From Actinomadura sp. J1-007 (GTDB lineage Bacteria; Actinomycetota; Actinomycetes; Streptosporangiales; Streptosporangiaceae): a stretch of DNA of 64,000 nt. The position numbers and the translations under genes were made by a program. The DNA lies in contig NZ_WING01000002.1 in NCBI RefSeq assembly GCF_009793335.1, forward strand, positions 62,001 through 126,000, in the 5' to 3' direction. The notes under the pieces were generated by a model. It had not been told where the DNA came from. It worked only from the letters and a program-made list of their open reading frames with translations, and ran no database searches. Position 1 is the first letter of the stretch. Each line of letters opens with the position of its first letter. Shown here piece after piece: positions 26,661 through 37,600 of this stretch.

Positions 26661-28211
26661 ATGAATGCTCGCGGTCCCGCCGCCGACCGGCTGCCCGGCC
26701 CGGACGGGCTCCCCGCGCTCGCGGTCACGGCCGCCGAGGCCGCGCGCGCCCGCGAGCTCGCCGTCCGGCACGGCATGGTCCACGAGCACCCCGTCGACCT
26801 GCGCGAACCCGTCATCGCGACGGTCGAGCGGACCGCCGCCGAGCGGGACCGCCCCGCCGTCGCCGACCGCGCCCGCGCCCTGTCGTACGCCGAGCTCGCC
26901 GGGGAGGCCCGCCGCCTCGCGACGCTGCTGGAGGAGTCGGGCGTCACGCCCGGCACGGTCGTCGGCGTCGGCGGCGAGCGCTGCGCCGCGGTGATCGCCG
27001 CGTTCCTCGCGATCGAGCTGGTCGGGGCGCTGTACGTCCCGGCGGACGAGACCTGGCCGGCCGCGCGCGTCCGCGACGTCCTCGCGCAGGCGGGCGCGCC
27101 CGTGCTGCTCGCCGTGGACGCCGGCGCGACCGCGCCCGCCCTGCTGGAGGGCGCCGCCGCCGCGGGCTGCCGCGTCGTGCGCGCCGAGGCCGCCGCGCGG
27201 TGCGCGCCGTGGCGCGGCGAGCCCAGGCTGGAGAGCCTCGACCAGCCCCGGTACGTGCTGTTCACCTCGGGGTCCACCGGCCGCCCGAAGGGCGCGGTGG
27301 TGGAGCACCAGGGGATGGTCAACCACCTGTACGCCAAGATCCTGGATCTGGGGCTGACCGGCGCCGACGCCGTCGCGCAGACCGCCCCGCTCGGCTTCGA
27401 CATCTCGGTCTGGCAGATGCTCGCGCCGCTGCTCGTCGGCGGGCGGGTGGACGTGGTCGGCGACGACGTCGGGCACGACTCGCACGCGTTCGCCCGCGCG
27501 GTGGACGAGCGCGGCATCACGGTGGTCGAGCTGGTCCCGACCATGGTCAGGCACCTGCTGGACGATCTGGCGGACGCGCCCGCGGGCTCCCTCGGCGGGC
27601 TGCGGTGGATGATCGCGACGGGGGAGGAGCTGCCCGCCGAGCTGTCGCGCCGCTGGCTGGCCGCGATGCCGCACGCCCGGCTGCTCAACGCCTACGGGCC
27701 GACCGAGTGCTCCGACGACGTGACGCACCACACCGTCACCGCCGCCGACCTGGAGCTGCTGCGGCTGCCGATCGGCACGCCCGTCGCCAACACCGCCCTC
27801 TACGTGCTCAGGCAGGACGAGGACGGCTCGTGGACGGCCTGCGACGCGGGCGAGACGGGCGAGCTGTTCGTCGGCGGCGTGTGCGTCGGGCGCGGCTACC
27901 TGGGCGATCTCGAACGGACGCGGGCCGCGTTCTACCGCGACCCGTTCGCCGCCACCCCGACCGGCCGGCTGTACCGGACGGGCGACGCGGTCCGGCTGCT
28001 GCCGGCCGGCGCGGGCGGCGAGGACCGGCCGACCCTCCAGTACCTCGGCCGGGTGGACCGGCAGGTCAAGATCTCGGGCGTGCGGATGGAGCTGGGCGAG
28101 ATCGAGGCCGTGCTCCAGCGGCACCCGGCCGTCGGCGCGGCGGCGGTCGTGGTGCACGAGTACCCCGCCTCGCCCGGCCGCCGCGGTGAGGACTCCGTTA
28201 ACCGTCCGTAA
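26661..28211 (+). CDS. Stand-alone NRPS adenylation protein lacking its C-terminal end (A10 missing)
   Basis: The 516-residue protein starts at ATG 26661 behind GGAGAG. It has the A-domain motifs A3 LFTSGSTGRPKG (about 200), A4 FDISVWQ, A5 NAYGPTE, A7 YRTGDAV and A8 GRVDRQVKISG (about 463). It then ends after HPAVGAAAVVVHEYPASPG. The last ~60 residues with the A10 motif (NGKxD, catalytic lysine) are absent, and no downstream frame contains them. The specificity positions read D-I-W-E-I-T-A-D-D; the acidic residues suggest a substrate with a second amino group, such as diaminopropionate. The missing piece is present in module 3 of the next NRPS (36375-36585), so the two probably assemble. No carrier domain is attached. 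Confidence 0.85.
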   Translation: MNARGPAADRLPGPDGLPALAVTAAEAARARELAVRHGMVHEHPVDLREPVIATVERTAAERDRPAVADRARALSYAELAGEARRLATLLEESGVTPGTVVGVGGERCAAVIAAFLAIELVGALYVPADETWPAARVRDVLAQAGAPVLLAVDAGATAPALLEGAAAAGCRVVRAEAAARCAPWRGEPRLESLDQPRYVLFTSGSTGRPKGAVVEHQGMVNHLYAKILDLGLTGADAVAQTAPLGFDISVWQMLAPLLVGGRVDVVGDDVGHDSHAFARAVDERGITVVELVPTMVRHLLDDLADAPAGSLGGLRWMIATGEELPAELSRRWLAAMPHARLLNAYGPTECSDDVTHHTVTAADLELLRLPIGTPVANTALYVLRQDEDGSWTACDAGETGELFVGGVCVGRGYLGDLERTRAAFYRDPFAATPTGRLYRTGDAVRLLPAGAGGEDRPTLQYLGRVDRQVKISGVRMELGEIEAVLQRHPAVGAAAVVVHEYPASPGRRGEDSVNRP

Positions 28212-28637
28212 CCGGGCCGCCGCGCATCGGTCGCCGACCGTTGTCACATGACGAGCGTCCGATGCGCACGGCGGCCCGGACGGGGACGGAGAGTTTGTCA
28301 CTCCCGTGAGCAATTCCTGGGGTCAAGTTCTACTTTCGAGGGGATTGCGAGGCATGTGACAGGCTGGTTAACTGTGGCTCCGCTACTCCTGAGTAGAGAC
28401 GCGGGCCGAGGGTGGGACCCCCGGAGCGGAAAGCGACGGCGCTCTGTACCGAGGAGAACACGCGGCGCAAGGCTGCGCCGGGTGCGGGCGAGGCGTTCCC
28501 GGCGGACTCGGGGAAAGGGGACGGGGTCAGCCCGAAAGAACTGTGGTCACTTCTTCTTTCTCGTGCCCCCGGGCGGCCGGCGGCCCCCGTTCTCGGGCAT
28601 AAAGTAAACCCCTCTCAGACCGGGAAAGCACTGCTTG
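28212..28637 (+). promoter_or_regulatory. 426-bp leader before the first NRPS gene
   Basis: No gene is supported here. It holds several symmetric elements: a 9-bp inverted pair TGTCACATG (28242-28250) and CATGTGACA (28353-28361), TCAC-N4-GTGA at 28298-28309, CTACTC-CT-GAGTAG at 28383-28396, and a 7-bp stem with a 4-nt loop at 28463-28480. It may hold the promoter and leader structures of the NRPS operon. Confidence 0.4.
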
Positions 28638-31600
28638 ATGTCGTCCTCCGAGTACGTTCCTCTCTCCGCCGCGCAGCGCAGTGTCTGGTACGCGCAGCAA
28701 CTGGCGCCGCGAACCCCGATCCACATCGCGCAGTACATCGAGATCGAGGGCCCGGTCGACCACGCGCTGTTCGACCGGGTGGCGCGAATCGCGGCGCACG
28801 AGGGAGAGGCGATGAACGTCCGCCTCACCGAGGTCGACGGAATTCCGCACCAGGTGTTCGTCCCCGAGGCGGCCGCGACCATTCCGCTGCTGGACCTGAG
28901 CGCGGAGGACGACCCGCGCGCCGCGGCGCGGGCGTGGATGCGCGACCGGATGGCCGAGCCGCTCCCGCTCGACGCCGACCCCCTGTGGGTCACGGCGCTG
29001 CTGCGGCTCGCCCCCGACCTGCACTGGTGGTTCATCCGCGCCCACCACGTCATCCAGGACGCCTACAGCGGCTCGATCGTCAGCCGCCGCGCCGCCGAGA
29101 TCTACACGACGCTCGCGAACGGCGGCGAGTACGTCCCCGCGCAGCACGGCTCCTACCGCGCGGTCCTCGCGGCCGAGGAGGAGTACCGGGCCTCGGAGAA
29201 GTTCGAGCGGGACCGCGCGTACTGGACCGAGCGGTTCGCCGACCGCCCGGTCGCGGTGAGCCTGGCCGAGGAGATGGCCGCCCCGACCGCCGACTACCTC
29301 AGCCGCATCACCGTGATCCCGCCGGACCAGACCGCGGACCTCGCGGTCGGCGCGCGGCGGCTCCGCACCGCCACGCAGGGCCTCGCGATCGCCGCCACCG
29401 CCGCGTACGTCGCCCGGATGACCGGCACCGACGACGTGATCCTCGGCCTCGCCGTCAGCGGCCGCACCTCGCAGCTCGCGCTGGAGACCCCGGCGATGCT
29501 CGCCACGATCCTCCCGCTGCGGGTGTCCGTCCGCCCGGACATGACGGTCGAGCAACTGGTGCGCACCGCGACCCGGGCGAGCGCGCGGGCGCTGCGGCAC
29601 CAGCGCTACCGGCGCGAGGACCTGCTGCGCGACCTGCGGCTGCTCGGCGAGCGGCGGCGGCTGTACGGCCCGGTCATCAACATCATGGCGTTCGACTACC
29701 GGCTCGACTTCGCGGGCCTGCCCGCCCGGATGCACGCCATCACGACCGGCCCGATCGACGACCTGTCGATCAACATCTACGACAACTTCGACGGCAACGG
29801 CATGCGCATCGACTTCGAGGCGCATCCCGACCTGTACGCCGAGGACGAGGTCGCCGCCCACCAGGAACGCTACGTCCGGTTCCTGCGGACGCTCGGCGAG
29901 GTGGACCCCGCCACCCCGCTCCGCGACGTCGAACTCCTCGACGACGCCGAACGCGCCCTCGTCCTCCACGGCTGGAACGACACGTCCGCGCCGGTCGAGC
30001 CCGCCGTCGCCCCCGAGCTGGTGGAGGCCCAGGCCGCCCGGACGCCCGACGCCCCGGCGGTCGTCCACGACGGCACCGCCCTGACGTACGCCGAGCTGAA
30101 CGCCCGCGCCAACCGGTTGGCGCGTCTTCTGATCGGGCGTGGGGTGGGGCCTGAGGATTTCGTGGCGTTGGCTCTGCCTCGTTCGGCGGATCTGGTGGTG
30201 GCGGCGCTGGCGGTGCTGAAGGCGGGCGCGGCGTACCAGCCGATCGACCTGGCCTATCCGGCCGACCGGATCGCGTTCATGCTGGAGGACGCCGCGCCCA
30301 AGTGCGTCATCACGACCGGGGACGCCGACCTGCCCGGCGACACCCCGCGCGTCGAGCTGGACGCCCTCGACCTGCGCGGCGGCGTCCCCAGCGACTCCGG
30401 CACCGATGTGACCGACGTGACCGACGCGGAGCGGATGCGTCCGCTGCGGCCGGAGAACGCCGCGTACGTGATCTACACGTCCGGTTCCACCGGCCGCCCC
30501 AAGGGCGTCGTCGTCTCGCACGCCAATGTGGTGGATTTCTGTGCGTGGGCGAAGGGGGATTTCGGGCCTGATCGGTTGGCTCGGGTGTTGTTCTCGACGT
30601 CGTTGAATTTCGATGTGTCGGTGTTCGAGTGGTTGGCGCCGTTGACGGTGGGCGGGCAGGTCGAGGTGGTGCGTGACCTGCTGGAGGTCGCCGAGCGCGG
30701 GGGTTGGGAGGGGACGCTGGTCAGCGGCGTGCCGTCCGCGATGTCCGCGCTGCTCGCCACCGGCTCCGCCGACCTGCGCGCGGGCGACGTCGTGCTCGCG
30801 GGGGAGGCGCTCCCCGCGCAGCTCGTCCGCGACCTGCGCGACAGGCTGCCCGGCGCGCGGATCGCCAACATCTACGGCCCGACCGAGGCGACCGTCTACG
30901 TCACCGCCTGGTACGACGACGGCAACACCGGCGGCCACGCCCCGATCGGCGCGCCGCTCGCCAACACCCGCGCCTATGTGCTGGACGCCGCGCTGAAGCC
31001 CGTCCCGGCCGGTGTGCCGGGCGAGCTGTATCTCGCGGGTTCCGGGCTGGCGCGCGGCTATCTGCACCGTTCCGGCTTGAGCGCCGAACGGTTCGTCGCG
31101 TGCCCGTACGGCGCGCCGGGCGAGCGGATGTACCGGACCGGCGACCTGGTCCGGTGGAACGCGGACGGGCAGATCGAATATCTCGGCCGCCTCGACCACC
31201 AGGTCAAGGTCCGCGGGTTCCGGATCGAGCTGGGCGAGATCGAGACCGCCCTCGCCCGGCACCCCGCCGTGGCGCAGAGCGTCGTGATCGCCCGCGAGGA
31301 CGCCGCCGGCGACACCGCGCTCGTCGCCTACGCCGTCCCCGCCCCGGGCCGTACGGCCGACCCAGCCGAGCTCAAGGCGTTCGCCGCCCGCGCGCTCCCC
31401 GAGTACATGGTCCCGACGGCGGTCGTGCCGCTGGACGCGATGCCGCTGAACCCCAACGGCAAGCTCGACCGCGCCGCCCTGCCCGCCCCCGACTTCTCCG
31501 CGGCGGTCACCGACCGCGCGCCGCGCGACGCCCGCGAGGAGGCCCTCTGCGGCATCTTCGCCGACGTCCTCGGAGTCGAACGGGTCGGCATCGACGACGA

Positions 31601-34600
31601 CTTCTTCGCCCTCGGCGGCGACTCCCTCAAGGCCACCCGCGTCGTCTCACGCGCCCGCGCGGCGCTGGACGTCGAGCTGCCCGTCCGGGCCCTGTTCGAG
31701 GCCCCGAACGTCGCCGCGCTCGCCGCGCTGGTCGCCGGGGACGGCGGCGACGCCGGGGCGGCGCGGCCCGCGCTCGTCCCCGCCGAGCGGCCCGACCCGC
31801 TTCCGGTGTCGTACGCGCAGCGGCGGCTGTGGTTCCTGAACGACCTCGAAGGCCCCTCCGCGACGTACAACATCCCGATCCCGCTGCGCCTCACCGGACG
31901 GCTCGACCTCGCCGCCGTCCGCGCGGCGATGCGGGACGTCCTCGCCCGCCACGAGCCGCTCCGGACGGTGTTCACCGAGATCGGCGGCGAGCCGTACCAG
32001 CGGATCCTGCCGCCGGACGAGGCCGGCGCCGAGCCGGAGCTCGTCGCGGTGGAGCCGGACGGGCTCGCGGCGGCGGTCCTCGCGGCGGCGACCCGCGGGT
32101 TCGACCTGACGGCCGAGCCGCCGATCCGCGCGACCGTGTTCCGGCTCGGCCCGGACGACCACCTGCTGCTGCTCGTCCTGCACCACATCGCCGGGGACGG
32201 CTGGTCGATGGAGCCGCTCGCCCGCGACGTGATCACCGCGTACGCGGCGCGCGCCGAGGGCAGGGCGCCGGAGCGGGAGCCGCTCCCGGTGCAGTACGCC
32301 GACTACGCGCTCTGGCAGCGCGCCGTCTTCGGCGACGAGGACGACCCGGACAGCCTGATCGCCCGCCAGGTCGCGTACTGGAAGGACGCGCTCGCCGGGC
32401 TGCCGCAGGAGCTGGAGCTGCCCGCCGACCGGCCCCGCCCGCCGCGCGCGTCGTACCGGGGCGCGCAGGCCCCGTTCACGCTGCCCGCCGACCTGCACGC
32501 CGCGCTCGCCGGGCTCGCCCGCGACCACCAGGCGAGCCTGTTCATGGTGCTCCAGGCCGCGCTCGCCACCGTGTTCACCCGCCTCGGCGCGGGCACCGAC
32601 ATCCCGATCGGCTCGCCCATCGCGGGCCGTACGGACGAGGCCCTCGACGACCTGGTCGGCGTGTTCGTCAACACCCTCGTGCTGCGCACCGACACCTCCG
32701 GCGACCCCACCTTCGCCGAGCTGCTCGCCCGCGTCCGCGAGACCGACCTCGCCGCGTACGCCCACCAGGACGTCCCGTTCGAACGGCTCGTCGAGGTGCT
32801 CAACCCGCAGCGGTCGATGGCGCGGCACCCGCTGTTCCAGGCGATGATCTCGGTGCAGAGCAACCCGGCGGCGCGCGTGGAGCTGCCCGGCCTGACCGTC
32901 GCCGTCGAACCGGTCGACCCGGGCGTCTCCCGGTTCGACCTGTGCCTGCTGGTCGAGGAGACCGAGGACGCGGACGGCGCGCCCGCCGGGATCGACTGCC
33001 GGCTGGAGTACGCGCTCGACCTGTTCGACGAGGGCACCGCCCGGCTGGTGGCCGAGCGCCTGCACCGCCTCCTCGCCCAGGTCGCCGCCGACCCGTCCCT
33101 GCGCCTCGGCGAGATCGAGCTGCTCGGCCCCGCCGAACGCCACCTGGTCCTGACCGGCTGGAACGACACCGCCGTCCCGGCCCCCCGCGACGCCGCCGTC
33201 CCCGGCCTGGTGGAGGCGCAGGCGGCGCGGACGCCCGACGCGACCGCCGTCGTCTCCGGCGACGTCTGGCTCACCTACCGGGAGCTGAACGCCCGCGCCA
33301 ACCGGTTGGCGCGTCTTCTGATCGGGCGTGGGGTGGGGCCTGAGGATTTCGTGGCGTTGGCTCTGCCTCGTTCGGCGGATCTGGTGGTGGCGGCGCTGGC
33401 GGTGCTGAAGGCGGGCGCGGCGTACCAGCCGATCGATCTCGCCTACCCGGCCGACCGCATCGCGTTCATGCTGGACGACGCGTCGCCCGCGTGCGTGCTG
33501 ACCACGACCGACGCGGTGCTGCCCGGCGGTACGCCGCGCGTGGAGCTGGACGTCCTGGATCTGCGCGGTGTCTCCGGCACCGATGTGACCGACGCGGAGC
33601 GGGTGCGTCCGCTGCGTTCGGAGAGCGCCGCGTATGTGATCTACACGTCCGGTTCGACGGGCCGCCCGAAGGGTGTCGTCGTCTCGCATGCGAATGTGGT
33701 GGATTTTTGTGCGTGGGCGAAGGGTGATTTCGGGCCTGATCGGTTGGCTCGGGTGTTGTTCTCGACGTCGTTGAATTTCGATGTGTCGGTGTTCGAGTGG
33801 TTGGCGCCGTTGACGGTGGGCGGGCAGGTCGAGGTGGTGCGTGACCTGCTGGAGGTCGCCGAGCGGGGGGGTTGGGAGGGGACGCTGGTCAGCGGCGTGC
33901 CGTCCGCGATGTCCGCGCTCATCGCGCGCGGCGGCCTCAAGCTCTCCGCCGCCGACGTCGTCCTCGCGGGCGAGGCGCTGCCGCCCCACCTGGTCCAGGA
34001 CCTGCGGGCCCTGCTGCCGGACGCCCGGATCGCCAACATCTACGGCCCGACCGAGGCGACCGTCTACGTCACCGCCTGGTACGACGACGGCGGCGCGGAC
34101 GGGTTCGCGCCGATCGGCCGTCCCCTCGCCAACACCCGCGCGTACGTGCTGGACGCCGGGCTGCGACCCGTTCCGCCGGGTGTGGCGGGCGAGCTCTACA
34201 TCGCGGGTTCCGGTCTGGCGCGCGGCTACCTGCACCGTTCCGGTCTGACCGCCGAACGGTTCGTCGCGTGCCCGTACGGCGCGCCCGGCGAGCGGATGTA
34301 TCGGACCGGCGACCTGGTCCGGTGGAACGCGGACGGGCAGATCGAGTACCTCGGCCGTCTCGACCACCAGGTCAAGGTCCGCGGGTTCCGGATCGAGCTG
34401 GGCGAGATCGAGACCGCCCTCGCCCGGCACCCCGCCGTGGCGCAGAGCGTCGTGATCGCCCGCGAGGACGCCGCCGGCGACACCGCGCTCGTCGCCTACG
34501 CCGTCCCCGCGGCCGGGGACGCCTCGGCGCTCGACCCGGCCGCGCTGAAGCTCTTCGCCGCGCGGACGCTGCCGGAGTACATGGTGCCGCCGGTGATCGT

Positions 34601-37600
34601 GCCGCTGGACGCGATGCCGCTGAACCCCAACGGCAAGCTCGACCGCGCCGCCCTGCCCGCCCCCGACCTTGCCACTGCGGCGACCGGGCGGGCCGCCCGG
34701 GACGCCCGCGAGGAGATCCTCTGCGGGATCGTCGCCGAGGTGCTCGGCCTGCCGCGCGCCGGGATCGACGACGACTTCTTCGACCTCGGCGGCGACTCCC
34801 TCAAGGCCACCCGCGTCGTCGCCCGCGCCCGCGCCGCCCTGGGCGTCGAACTGCCCGTCCGGGCCCTGTTCGAGACCCCGACGGTCGCCGGCCTCGCCGC
34901 CCGGCTCGCCGCGCCCGGCGAGGACGGCGCCCCCCGGCCCGTGCTGCGGCCCGTCCCGCGCCCCGACCCGCTGCCCGTCTCGTACGCGCAGGAACGGCTC
35001 TGGTTCCTCAACCAGCTCGAAGGCCGCACCGCGACGTACAACATGCCGATCCCGCTGCGGCTCACCGGCCCGCTGGACTACGACGCGATGCGCGCGGCCC
35101 TGCGCGACGTCGTCGCCCGGCACGAGTCGCTGCGGACCGTGTTCGGCGACGCCGACGGCGAACCGCACCAGATCGTCCTGGACCCCGGCGACGCCGGCGT
35201 GCCGCTGAGCGTGGCGGACGCGCCGGACGACGACCTGCGCGGCGTGCTGTTCACGGCCGCCACGCGCGGCTTCGACCTCACCCGCGAACCGCCCGTCCGC
35301 GCCCACCTGTACCGCCTCGGCCGCGACGCGGAGGGACGCGACGAGCACCTGCTGCTGCTCGTCCTGCACCACATCGCCGGGGACGGCTGGTCGATGGCGC
35401 CGCTCGCCCGCGACGTGATCACCGCCTACCTGGCCCGCCGCGGCGGCGAGGCCCCCGGCTGGGCGCCGCTGCCGGTGCAGTACGCCGACTACGCGCTCTG
35501 GCAGCGCGACCTGCTCGGCTCCGAGGACGACCCGGACAGCCCCGCCGCGCGGCAGCTCGCGTACTGGAAGGACGCCCTCGCGGGACTGCCCGACCAGATC
35601 GCGCTGCCCGCCGACCGGCCCCGCCCGGACCGCGCCTCCTACCGGGGCGGCCAGGTCGCCTTCGAGATCCCCGAGGAGCTGCACGAGGGGCTCGCCGAGC
35701 TGGCCCGCGACCACCACGTCAGCGTGTTCATGGTGCTCCAGGCCGCGCTCGCCGCCCTGCTCACCCGCCTCGGCGCCGGAACGGACGTGCCGATCGGCTC
35801 GCCCATCGCGGGCCGTACGGACGAGGCCCTGGACGACCTGGTCGGCGTGTTCGTCAACACCCTCGTCCTGCGCACCGACACGTCCGGCGACCCGGCGTTC
35901 GCCGAGCTGCTCACCCGGGTCCGCGAGGCCGACCTCGCCGCGTACGCGCACCAGGACGTCCCGTTCGAACGGCTCGTCGAGGTGCTCAACCCGGTGCGGT
36001 CCCTCGCCCGGCACCCGCTGTTCCAGGTGATGCTGACCCTCCAGAACAACCCCGAGGCGGCCGTCGAGCTGCCCGGCCTGTCGGTCGCCGTCGAACCGGT
36101 GGACGCCGGGGTCGCGAAGTTCGACCTGGAGTTCATGCTGGAGCGCCGCCGCGACGGCGCGGACGGCCTCGCCGGCACCCTGGAGTACGCGCTCGACCTC
36201 TTCGACCGCGGCACCGCCGAACGGCTCGCCGCCTGGTACGGGCGGGTGCTGGAGGCCGTGGTCGAGTCCGCCGCGTCCGTCACCGTCTCCGGCCTCGACC
36301 TGCCCGGTGCGGACGCCGTCCGCCCCGCCCCGCTCGTCCCGGCCGCGCCCACCGCTCCCGCCGTCTCCGCGGACGCGGGGGAGGAGCCGGGCGTGAAGCG
36401 GCTCGTCGCGTACGTCGTCGCCGCGCCCGGCGAGAGCGTCGACCCGGAGGCGCTGCGCGCCCACGTCCGCGCCAACCTCCCCGAGTCGATGGTCCCGGCG
36501 GCCATCGTCGTCGTGGACGAGATGCCGCTCACCCCGAACGGCAAGGTCGACACCAAGGCCCTCCCGAAGCCCGACCTCGCCGCGCCCGCGCCGGCCGCCG
36601 CCCACCGCGCGCCCCGCGACGCCCGCGAGGAGGCCGTCGCCGCCGTCTTCGCCGAGCTGACCGGAGCCGAACGCGTCGGCATCGACGACGACTTCTTCGA
36701 GCTCGGCGGCAACTCCCTCATCGCGATGCGGGTCGTCAGCCGCGTCCGCCGCGCCCTGGACGTCGAACTGCCCGTCCGCGCCCTGTTCGAGGCGCCGACC
36801 GTCGCGCGCCTCGCCGCGCTGCTCGGCGCGTCCGGCGGCGACGCCGCCCGCCCCGCGCTGGAGGCCCGCGAACGGCCCGCCGCCGTCCCGCTGTCGTACG
36901 CCCAGCAGCGGCTCTGGTTCCTCAACCGGTTCGAGGGGCCGTCCGCCACGTACAACATGCCGACCGCCCTGCGGATCCGCGGCCCCCTGGACTACGACGC
37001 GCTCCGCGCCGCCGTCGGCGACCTCGTCGCCCGGCATGAAACGCTCCGCACGGTCCTGCCGGACGTCGGCGGCGTCCCCCGCCAGGTCGTCCTCGACCCG
37101 GCCGCCGCCCGCCCCGAACTGGAGATCGCCGACACCACCGCCGCCGAGCTGCCCGGCCGCCTCGGCACGGCCGCCGGGTACGCGTTCGACATCTCCGCCG
37201 AACCCCCGCTGCGCGCCCACCTGTTCCGGATCGCGCCGGACGAGCACGTCGCGCTGCTGCTCATGCACCACGTCGGCGGCGACGGCTGGTCCATGGCCCC
37301 GCTCGCCCGCGACCTCATCACCGCCTACGCCGCCCGCGCGAACGGCGACGCCCCGGCCTGGACGCCCCTCCCCGTCCAGTACACCGACTACACCCTCTGG
37401 CAGCGGGACCTCCTCGGCGACGAGGACGACCCGGACAGCCTGGCCGCGCGGCAGATCGCGTACTGGAAGGACGCGCTCGCCGGACTGCCGGAGGAGCTGC
37501 CGCTCCCGGCGGACCGTCCGCGTCCCGCCGAGGCGTCCCACCGGGGCGGCACCGCCCGCTTCACCCTGTCGTCCGACGTGCGCGCCGCGTTGCAGCGCGC

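Noticed and set aside
36375..36585. Module 3 tail as simple decay of an A domain
   Set aside because: The fragment is in frame, keeps A10 and the linker is clean. A complementary truncated A protein is encoded in the same cluster.
31647..37541. Nearly 2000-codon open frame antisense to NRPS 1
   Set aside because: It mirrors the repeated NRPS modules and shows no family motif. The sense strand has full NRPS signatures.
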